From: an uncultured Chthoniobacterales bacterium
GTDB lineage: Bacteria > Verrucomicrobiota > Verrucomicrobiae > Chthoniobacterales > UBA10450
DNA: 11,013 bases
NCBI GenBank assembly: GCA_955652855.1
Contig: CATPCN010000643.1
Location: 1 to 11,013 of the forward strand
Reading direction: 5' to 3'
Part shown: one piece after another, positions 1 to 7,247 of the stretch
How the letters are laid out: each line of letters starts with the position of its first letter
Position numbering within the stretch: position 1 is the stretch's first letter
Notes under the pieces: model-generated
What the model saw: the letters and a program-made list of their open reading frames with translations, nothing else
Database searches by the model: none
Told to the model about the DNA's origin: nothing
Made by a program: the position numbers and the translations under genes

Positions 1-156
1 CCATTCTTCGCCGAGCGGCCAGCGCAGACCGGCTGCATTCATCCGCGCCAGATACTCGTGGACTGTGCTTTGACTCACGTTGGCGCTGCGTGCGATCTGC
101 CGCTGGCCGAGTTTTTGCTCGAAGTGCAGCCGCAGGATCTCTTGAATCTTTCTCAT
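1..156 (-). CDS. istA: IS21-family transposase IstA, N-terminal fragment cut by the window edge
   Basis: The minus strand encodes 52 codons, beginning MRKIQEILRLHFEQKLGQRQ and ending at the window edge. IstA is the DDE-type transposase of IS21 elements and works with the ATPase IstB. The visible part is the N-terminal helix-turn-helix DNA-binding region: residues 19-40 (QRQIARS..VSQSTVHEYLARM) form the turn and recognition helix, followed by AAGLRWPL, a typical IstA continuation. The catalytic DDE core is outside the window. The ATG at 156 is chosen because it sits where IstA proteins normally begin, shortly before the IKEVLRL-like helix. A weak purine-rich stretch (GAAAG) precedes it. The frame is intact as far as can be seen, so the element could be functional, but that cannot be judged here. 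Confidence 0.85.
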   Translation of the reverse strand, partial: MRKIQEILRLHFEQKLGQRQIARSANVSQSTVHEYLARMNAAGLRWPLGEEW

Positions 157-245
157 GGACTTTCGCTTTCTGGGCAACTTCGATTCGGCCCTCCTGGGAC
201 CGACCAATCATCACCCGTGGTTAAAGTCCAGCGCCGCCATTTTTC

Positions 246-287
246 CGTTCTCCTTTCATTCCGATCACTGTTCTCCCCTTTCGATCA
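246..287 (-). repeat. Two inner copies of the IS terminal repeat, inverted
   Basis: On the minus strand two tandem units begin with TGATCG at 287 and 267 (20 bp apart) and end in GGAGAAC. They are the same motif as the five outer units at 313-431 but point the other way. Arrays of repeats near the tips are a known feature of IS21 elements and are thought to bind transposase. The inverted inner pair is less usual. Confidence 0.7.
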
Positions 288-318
288 CTCCCGGCCCAGG
301 CCGGGCCAGAAGTGATCG
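282..318. repeat. GC-rich inverted repeat in the IS leader
   Basis: CGATCACT (282-289) pairs perfectly with AGTGATCG (311-318). Directly inside it CCCGGCC (290-296) pairs with GGCCGGG (299-305), with CA at the centre. A 5-nt bulge (306-310) separates the two helices on one side. The result is a strong potential hairpin or cruciform about 125 bp upstream of istA, at the point where the flanking repeats change orientation. It could bind transposase as a dyad or block transcription entering from flanking DNA. Both roles are inferences. Confidence 0.7.
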
Positions 319-431
319 GCTTCAGCGGAGAACGCTGATCGCTTTCACAGGAGAACGCTGATCGGTTTCCCAGGAGAATGGGTGATCGGTTTCAGAGGAG
401 AACAGGTGATCGGTTTGGTGGAGAATCCGCA
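313..431 (+). repeat. Five tandem IS terminal repeats, 23-24 bp period
   Basis: Units starting with TGATCG begin at 313, 336, 359, 383 and 407, so the spacing is 23, 23, 24 and 24 bp. The shared pattern is TGATCGGTTTC, a variable 2-3 bases, then GGAGAA(C/T). The last unit diverges (GTTTGGTGGAGAATCCGCA) and forms the proposed IS tip. A period near two helical turns would place all copies on one face of the DNA, as expected for cooperative transposase binding. The array is too short and too degenerate for CRISPR, and there are no spacers. Confidence 0.85.
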
Positions 432-536
432 GTCCATGCGACTCAAGCTGAGCAAACGATGTACGTCGTCGCGCCGACCCGTAGCCTGCAGATGTCCGAT
501 TAGGTAGCGAGATTCATATAGGGACAACTTCGCCAT
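432..536 (-). pseudogene. Start of a STAND-associated helical-module gene, truncated by the IS
   Basis: ATG at 536 opens a frame that stays sensible for exactly 35 codons (MAKLSLYESRYLIGHLQATG, then RRDDVHRLLSLSRMD) and then enters the IS at 431. AGGAAGG (553-547) gives a good ribosome binding site and overlaps the TGA stop of the upstream gene, so translation of the pair was probably coupled. The peptide matches residues about 401-429 of that upstream protein (SLSAYEIRHLCGHIEDSG...LLSL): the Y-E-x-R, L-x-G-H, G and LLSL positions agree. The module is known from bacterial NB-ARC/NACHT proteins, where it follows the ATPase. Unlike the neighbour, this protein starts directly with the module and has no WD40 part before it. 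The remainder probably lies on the other side of the IS. If translated, the fused frame continues to 345. Confidence 0.7.
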
Positions 537-552
537 GGCTGTCAGACCTTCC

Positions 553-3500
553 TCACGGCCACCAACGCCTGACGTCGAGAATTGCTTCAACTGTCAATTC
601 GCACTCCCGCACGCCGCCAACTTGAAAGATCAGTGGAGCAATTGCCGCGAGACCACGTAGAAGTGCACGACGGCCACTGGGCGCCAGCGCGTCGAGAATG
701 GCCCGCAAAAGCATCTTCAGAGAAGTGTCCTCTAAGGCTGTCATATGCGGCGCAAGAGACTCGAGGTGGGAGGGGTTTCTAAGTGAACCGTTTATAGCTT
801 CTCGTAGTGCCGCCCGTCGCAAATCGCCATCGAGGTGAGGAATGAGGACGCACAAGGCCTCATTTCGATGACTTTCATTGGCGGCGCTCCTCGCCCATGA
901 GAGGGCTTCGCCGACGTGGCCCAAGGCGGCTAGCCGCGCATACAATGCGGTTGCGGCCGCAGAACGACTGCTGGCGTCTTCAATTCTCGATGCGATGTCG
1001 AGCGCGCTCCGGAGCAACGGCTCGTCCAAATGTGGGGCCAACTCGATGAGAGCTTTGCTGCGCTCACGGTTTCCGTCCCAAATTCCCTCGACATCGGCAA
1101 CCACGCCGGGCAATTGTTCCCTACCAAGAGAAGGACCCAATGTAGCCAAAATGACCGACCGTGTCTGTTTGTCCTTGATACGCCTTGCAAAGCCATAAGC
1201 CCATTTCAGCCCATGCTCGTCCAAAATAGGCACCATGTCGCGGATTGCGTCTGGAACCCACCGCATCAACATGCCCTGATGCTGTACCGCGGCTTCCGGA
1301 TTATCAAACGATCGACCAGTTCCCAGTTCGAGGGTCTGTACCTTCGGTAACGTCGCAGCTTGCTCCAACAAATGGATCGCTTCATCAGTATGTCCCGTAG
1401 CGGCCAATCGAGGTACCAAAGCCGCCAGCGCCTGGCCCATAGCGAACCGATCGATGTTAGCTACATTGCGCTCCAAAGCGAACGCAATTTGAAAAGCTTC
1501 GGCAAGGAGATCGTCGTCAAGATAGGGAGCCAAAGCCATCAACGCCCAACTTCGTTCGTTGTCGAGCGGAATGTCATCAAGCTTTGAGAGGGCACGGCGA
1601 AGTTCCAGACGGCGCTGTGGCTGCGAAAGCCGGGGTAGCAAGGCAGCAATTCCCGTGATGCGCTGCGAGACACGCTCGATCCGCCTCACGACGGGAAGGA
1701 AGTCGTGTGTCTGGCTCTCCGTCAGCTGCGGAACGAGGACCCTCACCGCCCCTCCATAGGTGGCGTCATCGCTGATGGCAGCCAAGGCCCGAAGAGCATA
1801 TTCAAGGGCGCGAAGTCTGGACGAATCACCCAAGAACGGTGCGAGGGAACTGACAGCACGAATCACTTCCTCGTGATCATCGATTGCTTCTATCTTGCCA
1901 ACGATGCGTCGCAGCGCAGGCCCTTCAAGGGCAAGGGCCAAATCTGCAAGCGCCTCGTCGCGCATGAAGATAATGTCAGAGCCTTCCGCCAGTTCGAGCG
2001 CGAGCTGCACGTGTTCCGACTCGGCCAGGGGCCGCAACAAATGGACGAGTCCCTCAGAGCGAGGATAAGTCATTCCGTAGACCGGAGCCAACGTGCGCAC
2101 CCGCATGGCGGCGTGCACAAGAAGCGATGTGGGCAAATGCGGCGCCAGGTCCCGCATGACGTGCTCCAGGACCCACGCAACGTGCAGTTCATGGTCAGCC
2201 TCGGCTGAAATCGTTTCATCCAGAATTCTCTTGAGGACCTGCTCGTCAAGGAACGCCGCCGCGGATGCCATTGTCGTCAGGCGGTCGTGCAAATAGGGAA
2301 TGGTCTCAGATTCCTTCACGATCTCCCGAATAAGGGCGTTACGAATGGGCTCGACCGTAAAGGGGAGAGCCTTGATCAAGGCATCGACCTTGGAGGAGCC
2401 TAGTTCCTTTGTCTTTCGCGCAGCGGTCACCGCCTCCGCCAGGAGCGGCGGTCGCTCTGACTCCGGCATTTTGGCGGCAATTCCGATTAGAGCGCCGGCC
2501 CTGATATGCGCATCCTCGATCTGGCGAGCTAGTTCGGTCGTCTCCCGGAGATGCCCAAGTTCGGCGAGACGCGGTGCTAGGACCGATGTTACTCTGGCCA
2601 CTTTGTGGGCTCCGTTCGTGCCCCGCGTAAGGGTATGCCGGAGTGTTTCGAAAGCTCGCCGAATCATGTCTTCATCCAAGCGAGGCGCTAATGCCTCCAG
2701 CGCATCTGCATCTGGGCCATCCGGCGCAAGCGTCGACTCGAAGGCGCGGGCGACAAGCGTCGGGTCGAAATATGGTGCCATAGCGGCAATTTCCTTTGCA
2801 CGGTCGAACTCTTCGAGTTGCGTTGCACGGGAAAGGAAATCGTCCAGAGTGGACTGGCTGAGGTGTGGTGCCAAATCGCGTAGAAGGTCCAGTCGACCCC
2901 ACGTGCCGAGATGCCGAACCTCCTGGATAACTTTGGCGAGCGCCAGTGCTCGCGCCCGCTGATCCAGTTGCGGAATGATCGCTAGAAGCAGTTCGGCCCG
3001 TTTCGCACCCGTGGAGCGTTCGGCGCGAATGAGGACCTGGTTCAAGGTGAGGAGATTAAGGCTGAGCAGCCGATGGACTACCTTTGGTGGCAGCGAGGTG
3101 GAGCGACTGAGGAACGAAGCCGTCATTAGGCCGTACCTGTGAACCAGGCTTAGGGGGTCTTCGCGAGCCGCCGCGCGTCGGCCTGCCAGGCCCACGTCAT
3201 CCAAATACCCGTCCACGCCGCCAATCCGCTCCCTGGCTTCATACCAAGCGTTGAGACGACCGGTGGTTTCGAGTGAAAGCAAAACTTGGAGATCGATAGC
3301 GAGACCGCTGTCCTCGATGTGACCGCACAAGTGGCGGATTTCATATGCACTCAAGCTGCCGAGCGGATCGCACAAGGGCGTCACAGGCGACGGTTCAACT
3401 TTGGGCGGGCTGTCAGATACGATCGTGGGTTCGACCCGCAGCCATTCCGTTTCGATACGGGTGCGCTCGTTTAGGGCACCTGCGTCACAAGGAAGTGCCC

Positions 3501-4557
3501 AAAGAGTAACCATTCCGTTCTCATTTACGGCTGCCATGAGATTACCCAAGGCCGAGAGCATCAGCGCAACGACCGAGCCGTTAACAGAGAAGGAATACCA
3601 CAGTCGTCGGTTCGGCACATTCCAAAGCTCCACCGTATTGTCCTGCGAGGTGCGGGCCAGAAGATCGCCGGAAGCCGAGAGCGCGACGCAGTTCGCCCAA
3701 GGGGCGTGACCGGGAAGCGAGACACGAACTCTGCCTGTCCGGCGTCGCTGGCTTGCGCGTATTTCCCAAAGCTTTACAGTGTTATCGAAAGATCCCGTCG
3801 CTAAAAGATTCCCGGACTCAGACAGGGCCACGGAAGTCACCCAATTCGAATGACCCTTTAGAGACAGCAAAAGGCGGCCGGTGAGCGGCTCGTACAGTTC
3901 CACATTGCGGTCCTGTGAGCCTACGGCAAGAATGTCCCCCGGTCCTGAGAAGGCCAGTGCTAATACCAGAGGCCCAAAAGGCCTGATGCGGAGGAGTTCT
4001 CCTGTCTTCGTGTCCCATGTCTTGAGCTCGCCGTCAGATCCTGTGGCTAGGACCTCGCTTGACTCAGAGATGGCAACGCATCGTACCCAGTCGCCGTGAG
4101 CCGCCAAGGAAAGGAGTTGCTCACCCGTACGAGTACGCCAGAGCTTGACGGTCCCATCTTCTGAACCACTGACAATTGTTTGCCCGGAGTCCGACATCGC
4201 GACGGATTTGACGACGATAGCGTGTTCATTTAGCGTGCGGACCAACCGGCCGGTGCGTGATTCCCAAACCTTCACAGCGTTGTCGGTGCCGACCGTAACC
4301 AAAACTTCACCTGCCGGAGAGATCGCGGCCGCAGTGATTCCCTCACTTTGCCAGCGATGGACGGATACACCCGACATATCCATAGGCAGTGGGGTGGCGG
4401 AGTCTCTCTTTAAGAGAATCGCCGTTAGCTGTCGCGCTATTTGCAATGGATTAATCAACTGAGTGCTGTCCGCTACTTTATCCTGTACTGCATTAACTTG
4501 GGGGATCGATCTTAGTTTGTTGACGGGGCAATTGGTGCTCCAGGGAGAAGTCGCCAT
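553..4557 (-). CDS. WD40 propeller protein with STAND-type helical repeats, no NTPase
   Basis: The 1334-residue protein is probably a cytoplasmic sensor or scaffold; no signal peptide or membrane segment is seen. After a 65-residue leader, seven WD40 repeats end at about residues 99, 140, 181, 222, 264, 312 and 353 (KVW, KLW, KTW, ELY, KLW, ELW, TLW), giving a complete propeller. Residues 400-455 (YEIRHLCGHIEDSG, LLSL, NAWYEARE) and 470-510 (RYGLMTASFLSRS..LPPKVVHRLL) match the helical region after the ATPase in bacterial NB-ARC/NACHT proteins. From about 515 to the end come some 20 HEAT/TPR-like repeats with a core such as ALAPHLDE. No Walker A or B motif and no effector domain is visible. 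An in-frame TGA lies six bases before the ATG, so the protein does not extend upstream. The start itself is uncertain, as there is no clear ribosome binding site. Its exact function is unknown; a role in recognition for a conflict system is inferred. Confidence 0.85.
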   Translation of the reverse strand: MATSPWSTNCPVNKLRSIPQVNAVQDKVADSTQLINPLQIARQLTAILLKRDSATPLPMDMSGVSVHRWQSEGITAAAISPAGEVLVTVGTDNAVKVWESRTGRLVRTLNEHAIVVKSVAMSDSGQTIVSGSEDGTVKLWRTRTGEQLLSLAAHGDWVRCVAISESSEVLATGSDGELKTWDTKTGELLRIRPFGPLVLALAFSGPGDILAVGSQDRNVELYEPLTGRLLLSLKGHSNWVTSVALSESGNLLATGSFDNTVKLWEIRASQRRRTGRVRVSLPGHAPWANCVALSASGDLLARTSQDNTVELWNVPNRRLWYSFSVNGSVVALMLSALGNLMAAVNENGMVTLWALPCDAGALNERTRIETEWLRVEPTIVSDSPPKVEPSPVTPLCDPLGSLSAYEIRHLCGHIEDSGLAIDLQVLLSLETTGRLNAWYEARERIGGVDGYLDDVGLAGRRAAAREDPLSLVHRYGLMTASFLSRSTSLPPKVVHRLLSLNLLTLNQVLIRAERSTGAKRAELLLAIIPQLDQRARALALAKVIQEVRHLGTWGRLDLLRDLAPHLSQSTLDDFLSRATQLEEFDRAKEIAAMAPYFDPTLVARAFESTLAPDGPDADALEALAPRLDEDMIRRAFETLRHTLTRGTNGAHKVARVTSVLAPRLAELGHLRETTELARQIEDAHIRAGALIGIAAKMPESERPPLLAEAVTAARKTKELGSSKVDALIKALPFTVEPIRNALIREIVKESETIPYLHDRLTTMASAAAFLDEQVLKRILDETISAEADHELHVAWVLEHVMRDLAPHLPTSLLVHAAMRVRTLAPVYGMTYPRSEGLVHLLRPLAESEHVQLALELAEGSDIIFMRDEALADLALALEGPALRRIVGKIEAIDDHEEVIRAVSSLAPFLGDSSRLRALEYALRALAAISDDATYGGAVRVLVPQLTESQTHDFLPVVRRIERVSQRITGIAALLPRLSQPQRRLELRRALSKLDDIPLDNERSWALMALAPYLDDDLLAEAFQIAFALERNVANIDRFAMGQALAALVPRLAATGHTDEAIHLLEQAATLPKVQTLELGTGRSFDNPEAAVQHQGMLMRWVPDAIRDMVPILDEHGLKWAYGFARRIKDKQTRSVILATLGPSLGREQLPGVVADVEGIWDGNRERSKALIELAPHLDEPLLRSALDIASRIEDASSRSAAATALYARLAALGHVGEALSWARSAANESHRNEALCVLIPHLDGDLRRAALREAINGSLRNPSHLESLAPHMTALEDTSLKMLLRAILDALAPSGRRALLRGLAAIAPLIFQVGGVRECELTVEAILDVRRWWP

Positions 4558-5157
4558 CCCGCGTCAGGAGTCTGATTCTGAAAGTTTCCGTGGATCGGGT
4601 CGACAAAGCCGCAGCACGTGGAATCGAACCCGGCTGAAACTGTCGAAGCCTCTTCCGTGCCGTTTAAGGATTTGCGGAAGCCGTGCACCTGCCGAGCGGG
4701 CAGGCGCAGTTTGATCGTTGGACTTTTGGAGTCGGACCTCGACTTTCCAGATCACATGTGTGAACACACTTCGCGATGGGCAATGTTTTGTTTTCAGTAA
4801 TATAACTGCGCACGGCGTTGATTCAGGGTATGAAAAACGCCAACAAAACAAGGGTCCGTTTCGGCTGGTGTGCTAATGGAGGGTTTTTGGAGGGTGCGGG
4901 GCTGGTGCCATTTGCCTATTCTCGGCTCGATGACCGCCTTCGGCGGCACGCGTCAATATAGTTCCAATATGGAAAGGCAATTGACAGCACCGCAATTGCG
5001 CGGATGGTAAAAAATCAGGCCGATGCCCGCCCGCTAAGCAGGGTTGCATAGATTCGGGTTCTGGCTCGGCTCGTCGACGGTGCCCGACCGCCTCGCCGCC
5101 GTCGACCGAATCAGTCCGAAAAGTGTTAACATTGTTTGGACAGATATTGTCCTCAAT
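4558..5157. other. Divergent intergenic region between the WD40 gene and the abiE operon
   Basis: No convincing gene is seen. The region must hold the promoters for the minus-strand WD40 gene and the plus-strand abiE operon. Visible elements are a hairpin CCTGCC/GGCAGG with a 5-nt loop (4688-4704); a dyad GTGTG-AA-CACAC (4758-4769) overlapping the palindrome CACATGTG (4753-4760); a TATATT on the minus strand near 4799 that could be a -10 box; TTGACA at 4981-4986 on the plus strand without a good -10 at standard spacing; and two GCAATTG copies (4978 and 4992). The minus strand near 4630 carries GGTTCGATTCC, a tRNA T-loop-like string, but a complete tRNA fold cannot be drawn. Confidence 0.5.
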
Positions 5158-5180
5158 ATGTATGCAAATATCGGACAAAC
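5124..5180 (+). promoter_or_regulatory. Dyad repeats over the abiEi start, probable AbiEi operator
   Basis: Three elements cluster around the antitoxin start codon: the perfect palindrome TGTTAACA (5124-5131), the inverted repeat GGACA-GATAT-TGTCC (5138-5152), and a further GGACA half-site (5173-5177) inside the reading frame. GTTTG (5134-5138) and CAAAC (5176-5180) give an outer pair. AbiEi proteins are known to repress their own operon by binding inverted repeats in the promoter, so these are the natural operator candidates. The sites overlap the start codon, which would let bound protein block initiation. That these dyads are the operator is inferred from position. Confidence 0.45.
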
Positions 5181-5868
5181 CAGGGCGCATCGCGGACCCG
5201 CCCTCGACCTCAAGACTCTGATCCTCTCCCGGATGCGCGCGCGAAAGCCGTTCCCCGTCTGGACCCCTGTGGACTTTCTCGACCTCGGCCCCCGCGCCGC
5301 CGTCGACAAAGCGCTCCAAAGACTCGCGCAGTCGAACGACATTCGCCGCATCGATCGTGGACTCTATGACGTGCCCACAGTGAACCGCCTTACCGGAAAA
5401 GCCACTACACCCGATTACACGGCGATCATCGACGCCGTCGCCCGGCGCGATCAGATTCGAATTCTGGTGGACGGTCTCACTGCAGCAAACCAGCTCGGTC
5501 TTGCGGATGCCGTTCCCGCCCATGTCGTCGTTCACACCGATGCTCGCATTCGCCCCATCAAACTGGGCAAGCTCACGATCACTTTCAAGCTCACCGCTCC
5601 CAGCCGCCTGTATTGGGCGGGCCGACCCGCTATGCGCGTCGTGCAGGCCTTACATTGGCTGCGCGATTTATTGCCTATCGACCAGACCAGAATCCTGAAG
5701 CGGCTGCAGTCCATCATTTCCGATCCGGCGCACGGAGCCGCAATCCGCCAGGATCTGGCCGCTGGTATCCACGCACTGCCTACATGGATGCAGGATCTTG
5801 TCCGAGGCGCGATTGGTCAGCGCTACTCTTTGAACGGTGCCCCCAAAGTACCTGCCTCAAGACCATGA
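5158..5868 (+). CDS. abiEi: AbiEi-like antitoxin and operon repressor (DUF6088-type)
   Basis: The 236-residue protein is the antitoxin of a type IV AbiE toxin-antitoxin system. In this family the antitoxin does not bind the toxin but counters its effect and represses the operon. Residues about 30-72 form a winged helix-turn-helix (KPFPVWTPVDFLDLG, AAVDKALQRLAQSNDIRRI, then RGLYDVP), the classic start of DUF6088/AbiEi proteins. Residues 98-112 (TAANQLGLADAVPAH) match the conserved AbiEi middle segment, and the C-terminal part is helical. ATG at 5158 was chosen because it gives the usual short leader before the winged helix; the frame is open further upstream (another ATG at 5044) but that extension looks like non-coding DNA. 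No clear ribosome binding site precedes 5158. The stop overlaps the toxin start by 4 bp (ATGA), showing translational coupling. Confidence 0.85.
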   Translation: MYANIGQTRAHRGPALDLKTLILSRMRARKPFPVWTPVDFLDLGPRAAVDKALQRLAQSNDIRRIDRGLYDVPTVNRLTGKATTPDYTAIIDAVARRDQIRILVDGLTAANQLGLADAVPAHVVVHTDARIRPIKLGKLTITFKLTAPSRLYWAGRPAMRVVQALHWLRDLLPIDQTRILKRLQSIISDPAHGAAIRQDLAAGIHALPTWMQDLVRGAIGQRYSLNGAPKVPASRP

Positions 5869-6920
5869 ACGACAACTTTCTCGAAATCATATCGGCGAAG
5901 TCAGGGGAGCGCAGAGATCTGTTTCTCGCTGCAGCCACCCGGCTCGGGACCACGGAACAGAACGTCGAGAAAGACTTCTGGGTATGCTGGGCACTCGATG
6001 CGCTCTTTCATGGGCTGCCTCCCGATGGTCCACGACTCCTGTTCAAAGGCGGAACATCGCTGTCCAAAGCCTTCGGATTGATCGCACGCTTTTCGGAGGA
6101 TATCGACATCACGGTTTTCAGAGAAGATCTGGGGCAGGCGGCAACCGTCGCTCAGTTAGAGGCGCTGAGCCGCAAGAAACGAAAAGCCCGGCTCGACGAA
6201 ATCAAGCTCGCGTGCCAGCAATACATCAGCGTGCAACTTCGTGAGACGCTGGGCGGGCTCATTGATCAAACTTGCCAGCGAGCCGCGGTGGCCGCCGGGC
6301 AATTCAGGGTTACCGTGGACGATAATGATCCCGACAGCCAAACCCTGCTCGTCTGGTATCCGAGCGTGACGCCACTCGAAGGCTATGTTCGCCAAGCCGT
6401 CAAGATCGAATCGGGAGCAAAGTCGGCACTCGATCCCAACTGTGAGACCACAATTCGGCCATACCTCGCAGACGATGTTGCTTCCCTGAATCTCGACGTT
6501 TCAGGCATCACGACCGTCGTCGCCGAGCGGACATTCTGGGATAAGGTCATCATCATCCACGGGCAACGGCGTTGGTTTGACCGCCGCGGAGAACTACAAC
6601 ACCGGGGCCAACGCGTCTCGCGCCACTATTATGACGTCTACCGTCTGTTAGACTCTGAAGCCGGGCAGCGGGCTTGGGCAGACTCCTCTCTCTCACACGA
6701 CTGCGTGAGACATGCTCGGATGTTCTTCGACCGTCCAGATTTTGACCTCGCATCCGCCATCCCCGGCACGCTCGCCCTCAGCCCTTCCCCAGAAATGGTC
6801 GATTCCCTGCGGCGGGACTACGACCGCATGACCGGAATGATCATGGGAGCGGCGCCCAAATTCGATGATGTTATCGCCCGAATCCAGGAATTCGAGCGGA
6901 GAATTAACGCGCCTGCCTGA
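5865..6920 (+). CDS. abiEii: AbiEii/AbiGii-family nucleotidyltransferase toxin
   Basis: The 351-residue toxin belongs to the DUF1814 nucleotidyltransferase fold. Visible motifs are VEKDFWV (34-40); the nucleotide-binding and catalytic block FKGGTSLSKA (60-69) with SEDIDI (77-82), where D79 and D81 are the expected metal ligands; VKIESGAKS (179-187); ERTFWDK (231-237); and RHYYDVYRLL (263-272). All expected motifs are present, so it is probably active. AbiEii toxins transfer nucleotides, reported for relatives as GTP binding and tRNA modification, and arrest growth, giving abortive phage defence or plasmid stability. The ATG at 5865 shares ATGA with the antitoxin stop, and earlier in-frame codons belong to antitoxin DNA, so this start is firm. 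Length is within the family's usual range. The precise target here is unknown. Confidence 0.9.
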   Translation: MNDNFLEIISAKSGERRDLFLAAATRLGTTEQNVEKDFWVCWALDALFHGLPPDGPRLLFKGGTSLSKAFGLIARFSEDIDITVFREDLGQAATVAQLEALSRKKRKARLDEIKLACQQYISVQLRETLGGLIDQTCQRAAVAAGQFRVTVDDNDPDSQTLLVWYPSVTPLEGYVRQAVKIESGAKSALDPNCETTIRPYLADDVASLNLDVSGITTVVAERTFWDKVIIIHGQRRWFDRRGELQHRGQRVSRHYYDVYRLLDSEAGQRAWADSSLSHDCVRHARMFFDRPDFDLASAIPGTLALSPSPEMVDSLRRDYDRMTGMIMGAAPKFDDVIARIQEFERRINAPA

Positions 6921-7247
6921 CCTCACCATTCCACCCTTTGCTCTACCCCCGCACCTGTGCCGCCCCAAGACTTCGAGAGCATGGCCACATGTTTGGGGTG
7001 GTCGTCAATCGATTCGAGATGGTCGTCTGGAGAATCCAGCAGGAAAACAGCACAACATCTGCGAATGCACCGTGCCGGAATTGGACAACGTCGTCGAACG
7101 GGTGCGGCGAGAAGCTGACAAAGGCCAATGGCCTCCGGAGCCACCTGCGATAGTCCGCGAGCCACACGAAGAGAAACCGGCACGATCGTAAGGCACGGTT
7201 GTTTCCGCCGAGGGCAGGTGGTAAGCTGCCCTCAGCTAGAGGAGCTT
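6921..7247. other. Intergenic stretch after the toxin gene
   Basis: No convincing complete gene is seen. A plus-strand frame ending with TAA at 7191 has natural-looking composition near its end (NICECTVPELDNVVERVRRE, then ADKGQWPPEPP) but no start codon of its own outside the toxin gene, so it may be a decayed gene tail. Overlapping minus-strand frames at 6923-7196 look like shadows. No rho-independent terminator with a T run was found after the toxin stop. The stretch ends with the stem-loop at 7210-7233 and the ribosome binding site of the next gene. Confidence 0.5.
7210..7233 (+). promoter_or_regulatory. Perfect 8-bp stem-loop in the 5' leader of the surface-protein gene
   Basis: GAGGGCAG (7210-7217) and CTGCCCTC (7226-7233) are exactly complementary, with an 8-nt loop GTGGTAAG. 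Neither side has a T run, so an intrinsic terminator is unlikely. The stem ends 4 nt before the AGAGGAG ribosome binding site (7238-7244) and 14 nt before the GTG start, so it could influence translation or mRNA stability. It could also be a remnant of a terminator for the abiE operon. Confidence 0.5.

Larger units (their letters stand above)
1..431 (-). mobile_element. IS21-family insertion sequence, one end only (5' end with respect to istA)
   Basis: This is the terminal part of an IS21-family element. The support is the istA start on the minus strand and the repeat-rich leader between istA and the proposed tip. The tip is placed at 431 because the minus strand reads TGCGGATTCTCC inwards from there. 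IS21 elements usually begin with TG and end with CA. The upstream coding frame also loses similarity to its paralogous module exactly at that base. The rest of istA, the istB helper ATPase gene, the opposite tip and the target duplication lie beyond the left edge. IS21 elements usually duplicate 4-8 bp of target, so the sequence starting at 432 (gtccatgc) should recur at the other tip. The exact boundary is inferred. Confidence 0.8.

Noticed and set aside
246..431. CRISPR-like array
   Set aside because: The period is only 20-24 bp with no spacers, the units change orientation, and the array sits at the tip of an IS21 element beside istA.
2300..2962. 220-codon open frame on the plus strand
   Set aside because: It lies entirely antisense to the helical-repeat region of the WD40 gene, is rich in Ser/Arg/Ala and has no recognisable motif. 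The repeats on the other strand explain the lack of stops.
4610..4710. tRNA-like sequence on the minus strand (GGTTCGATTCC near 4630) with nearby short stems
   Set aside because: The T-loop string matches, but the T stem has two mismatches, no matching acceptor strand lies 70-95 nt upstream, and no anticodon arm can be folded. At most it is a decayed tRNA or an attachment-site remnant.
5044..5157. Upstream extension of abiEi from ATG 5044
   Set aside because: The 38 extra residues do not resemble AbiEi proteins and would cover the operator-like dyads; the start at 5158 gives the usual N-terminal length.
4873..5535. 220-codon open frame on the minus strand
   Set aside because: Antisense to abiEi and its promoter region; composition is that of a shadow frame, while abiEi shows clear family motifs.
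6865..7191. 108-codon open frame ending at 7191
   Set aside because: Its only start codon lies inside the toxin gene and no family is recognised. The tail may be a relic, so it is mentioned in the intergenic entry but not called as a gene.
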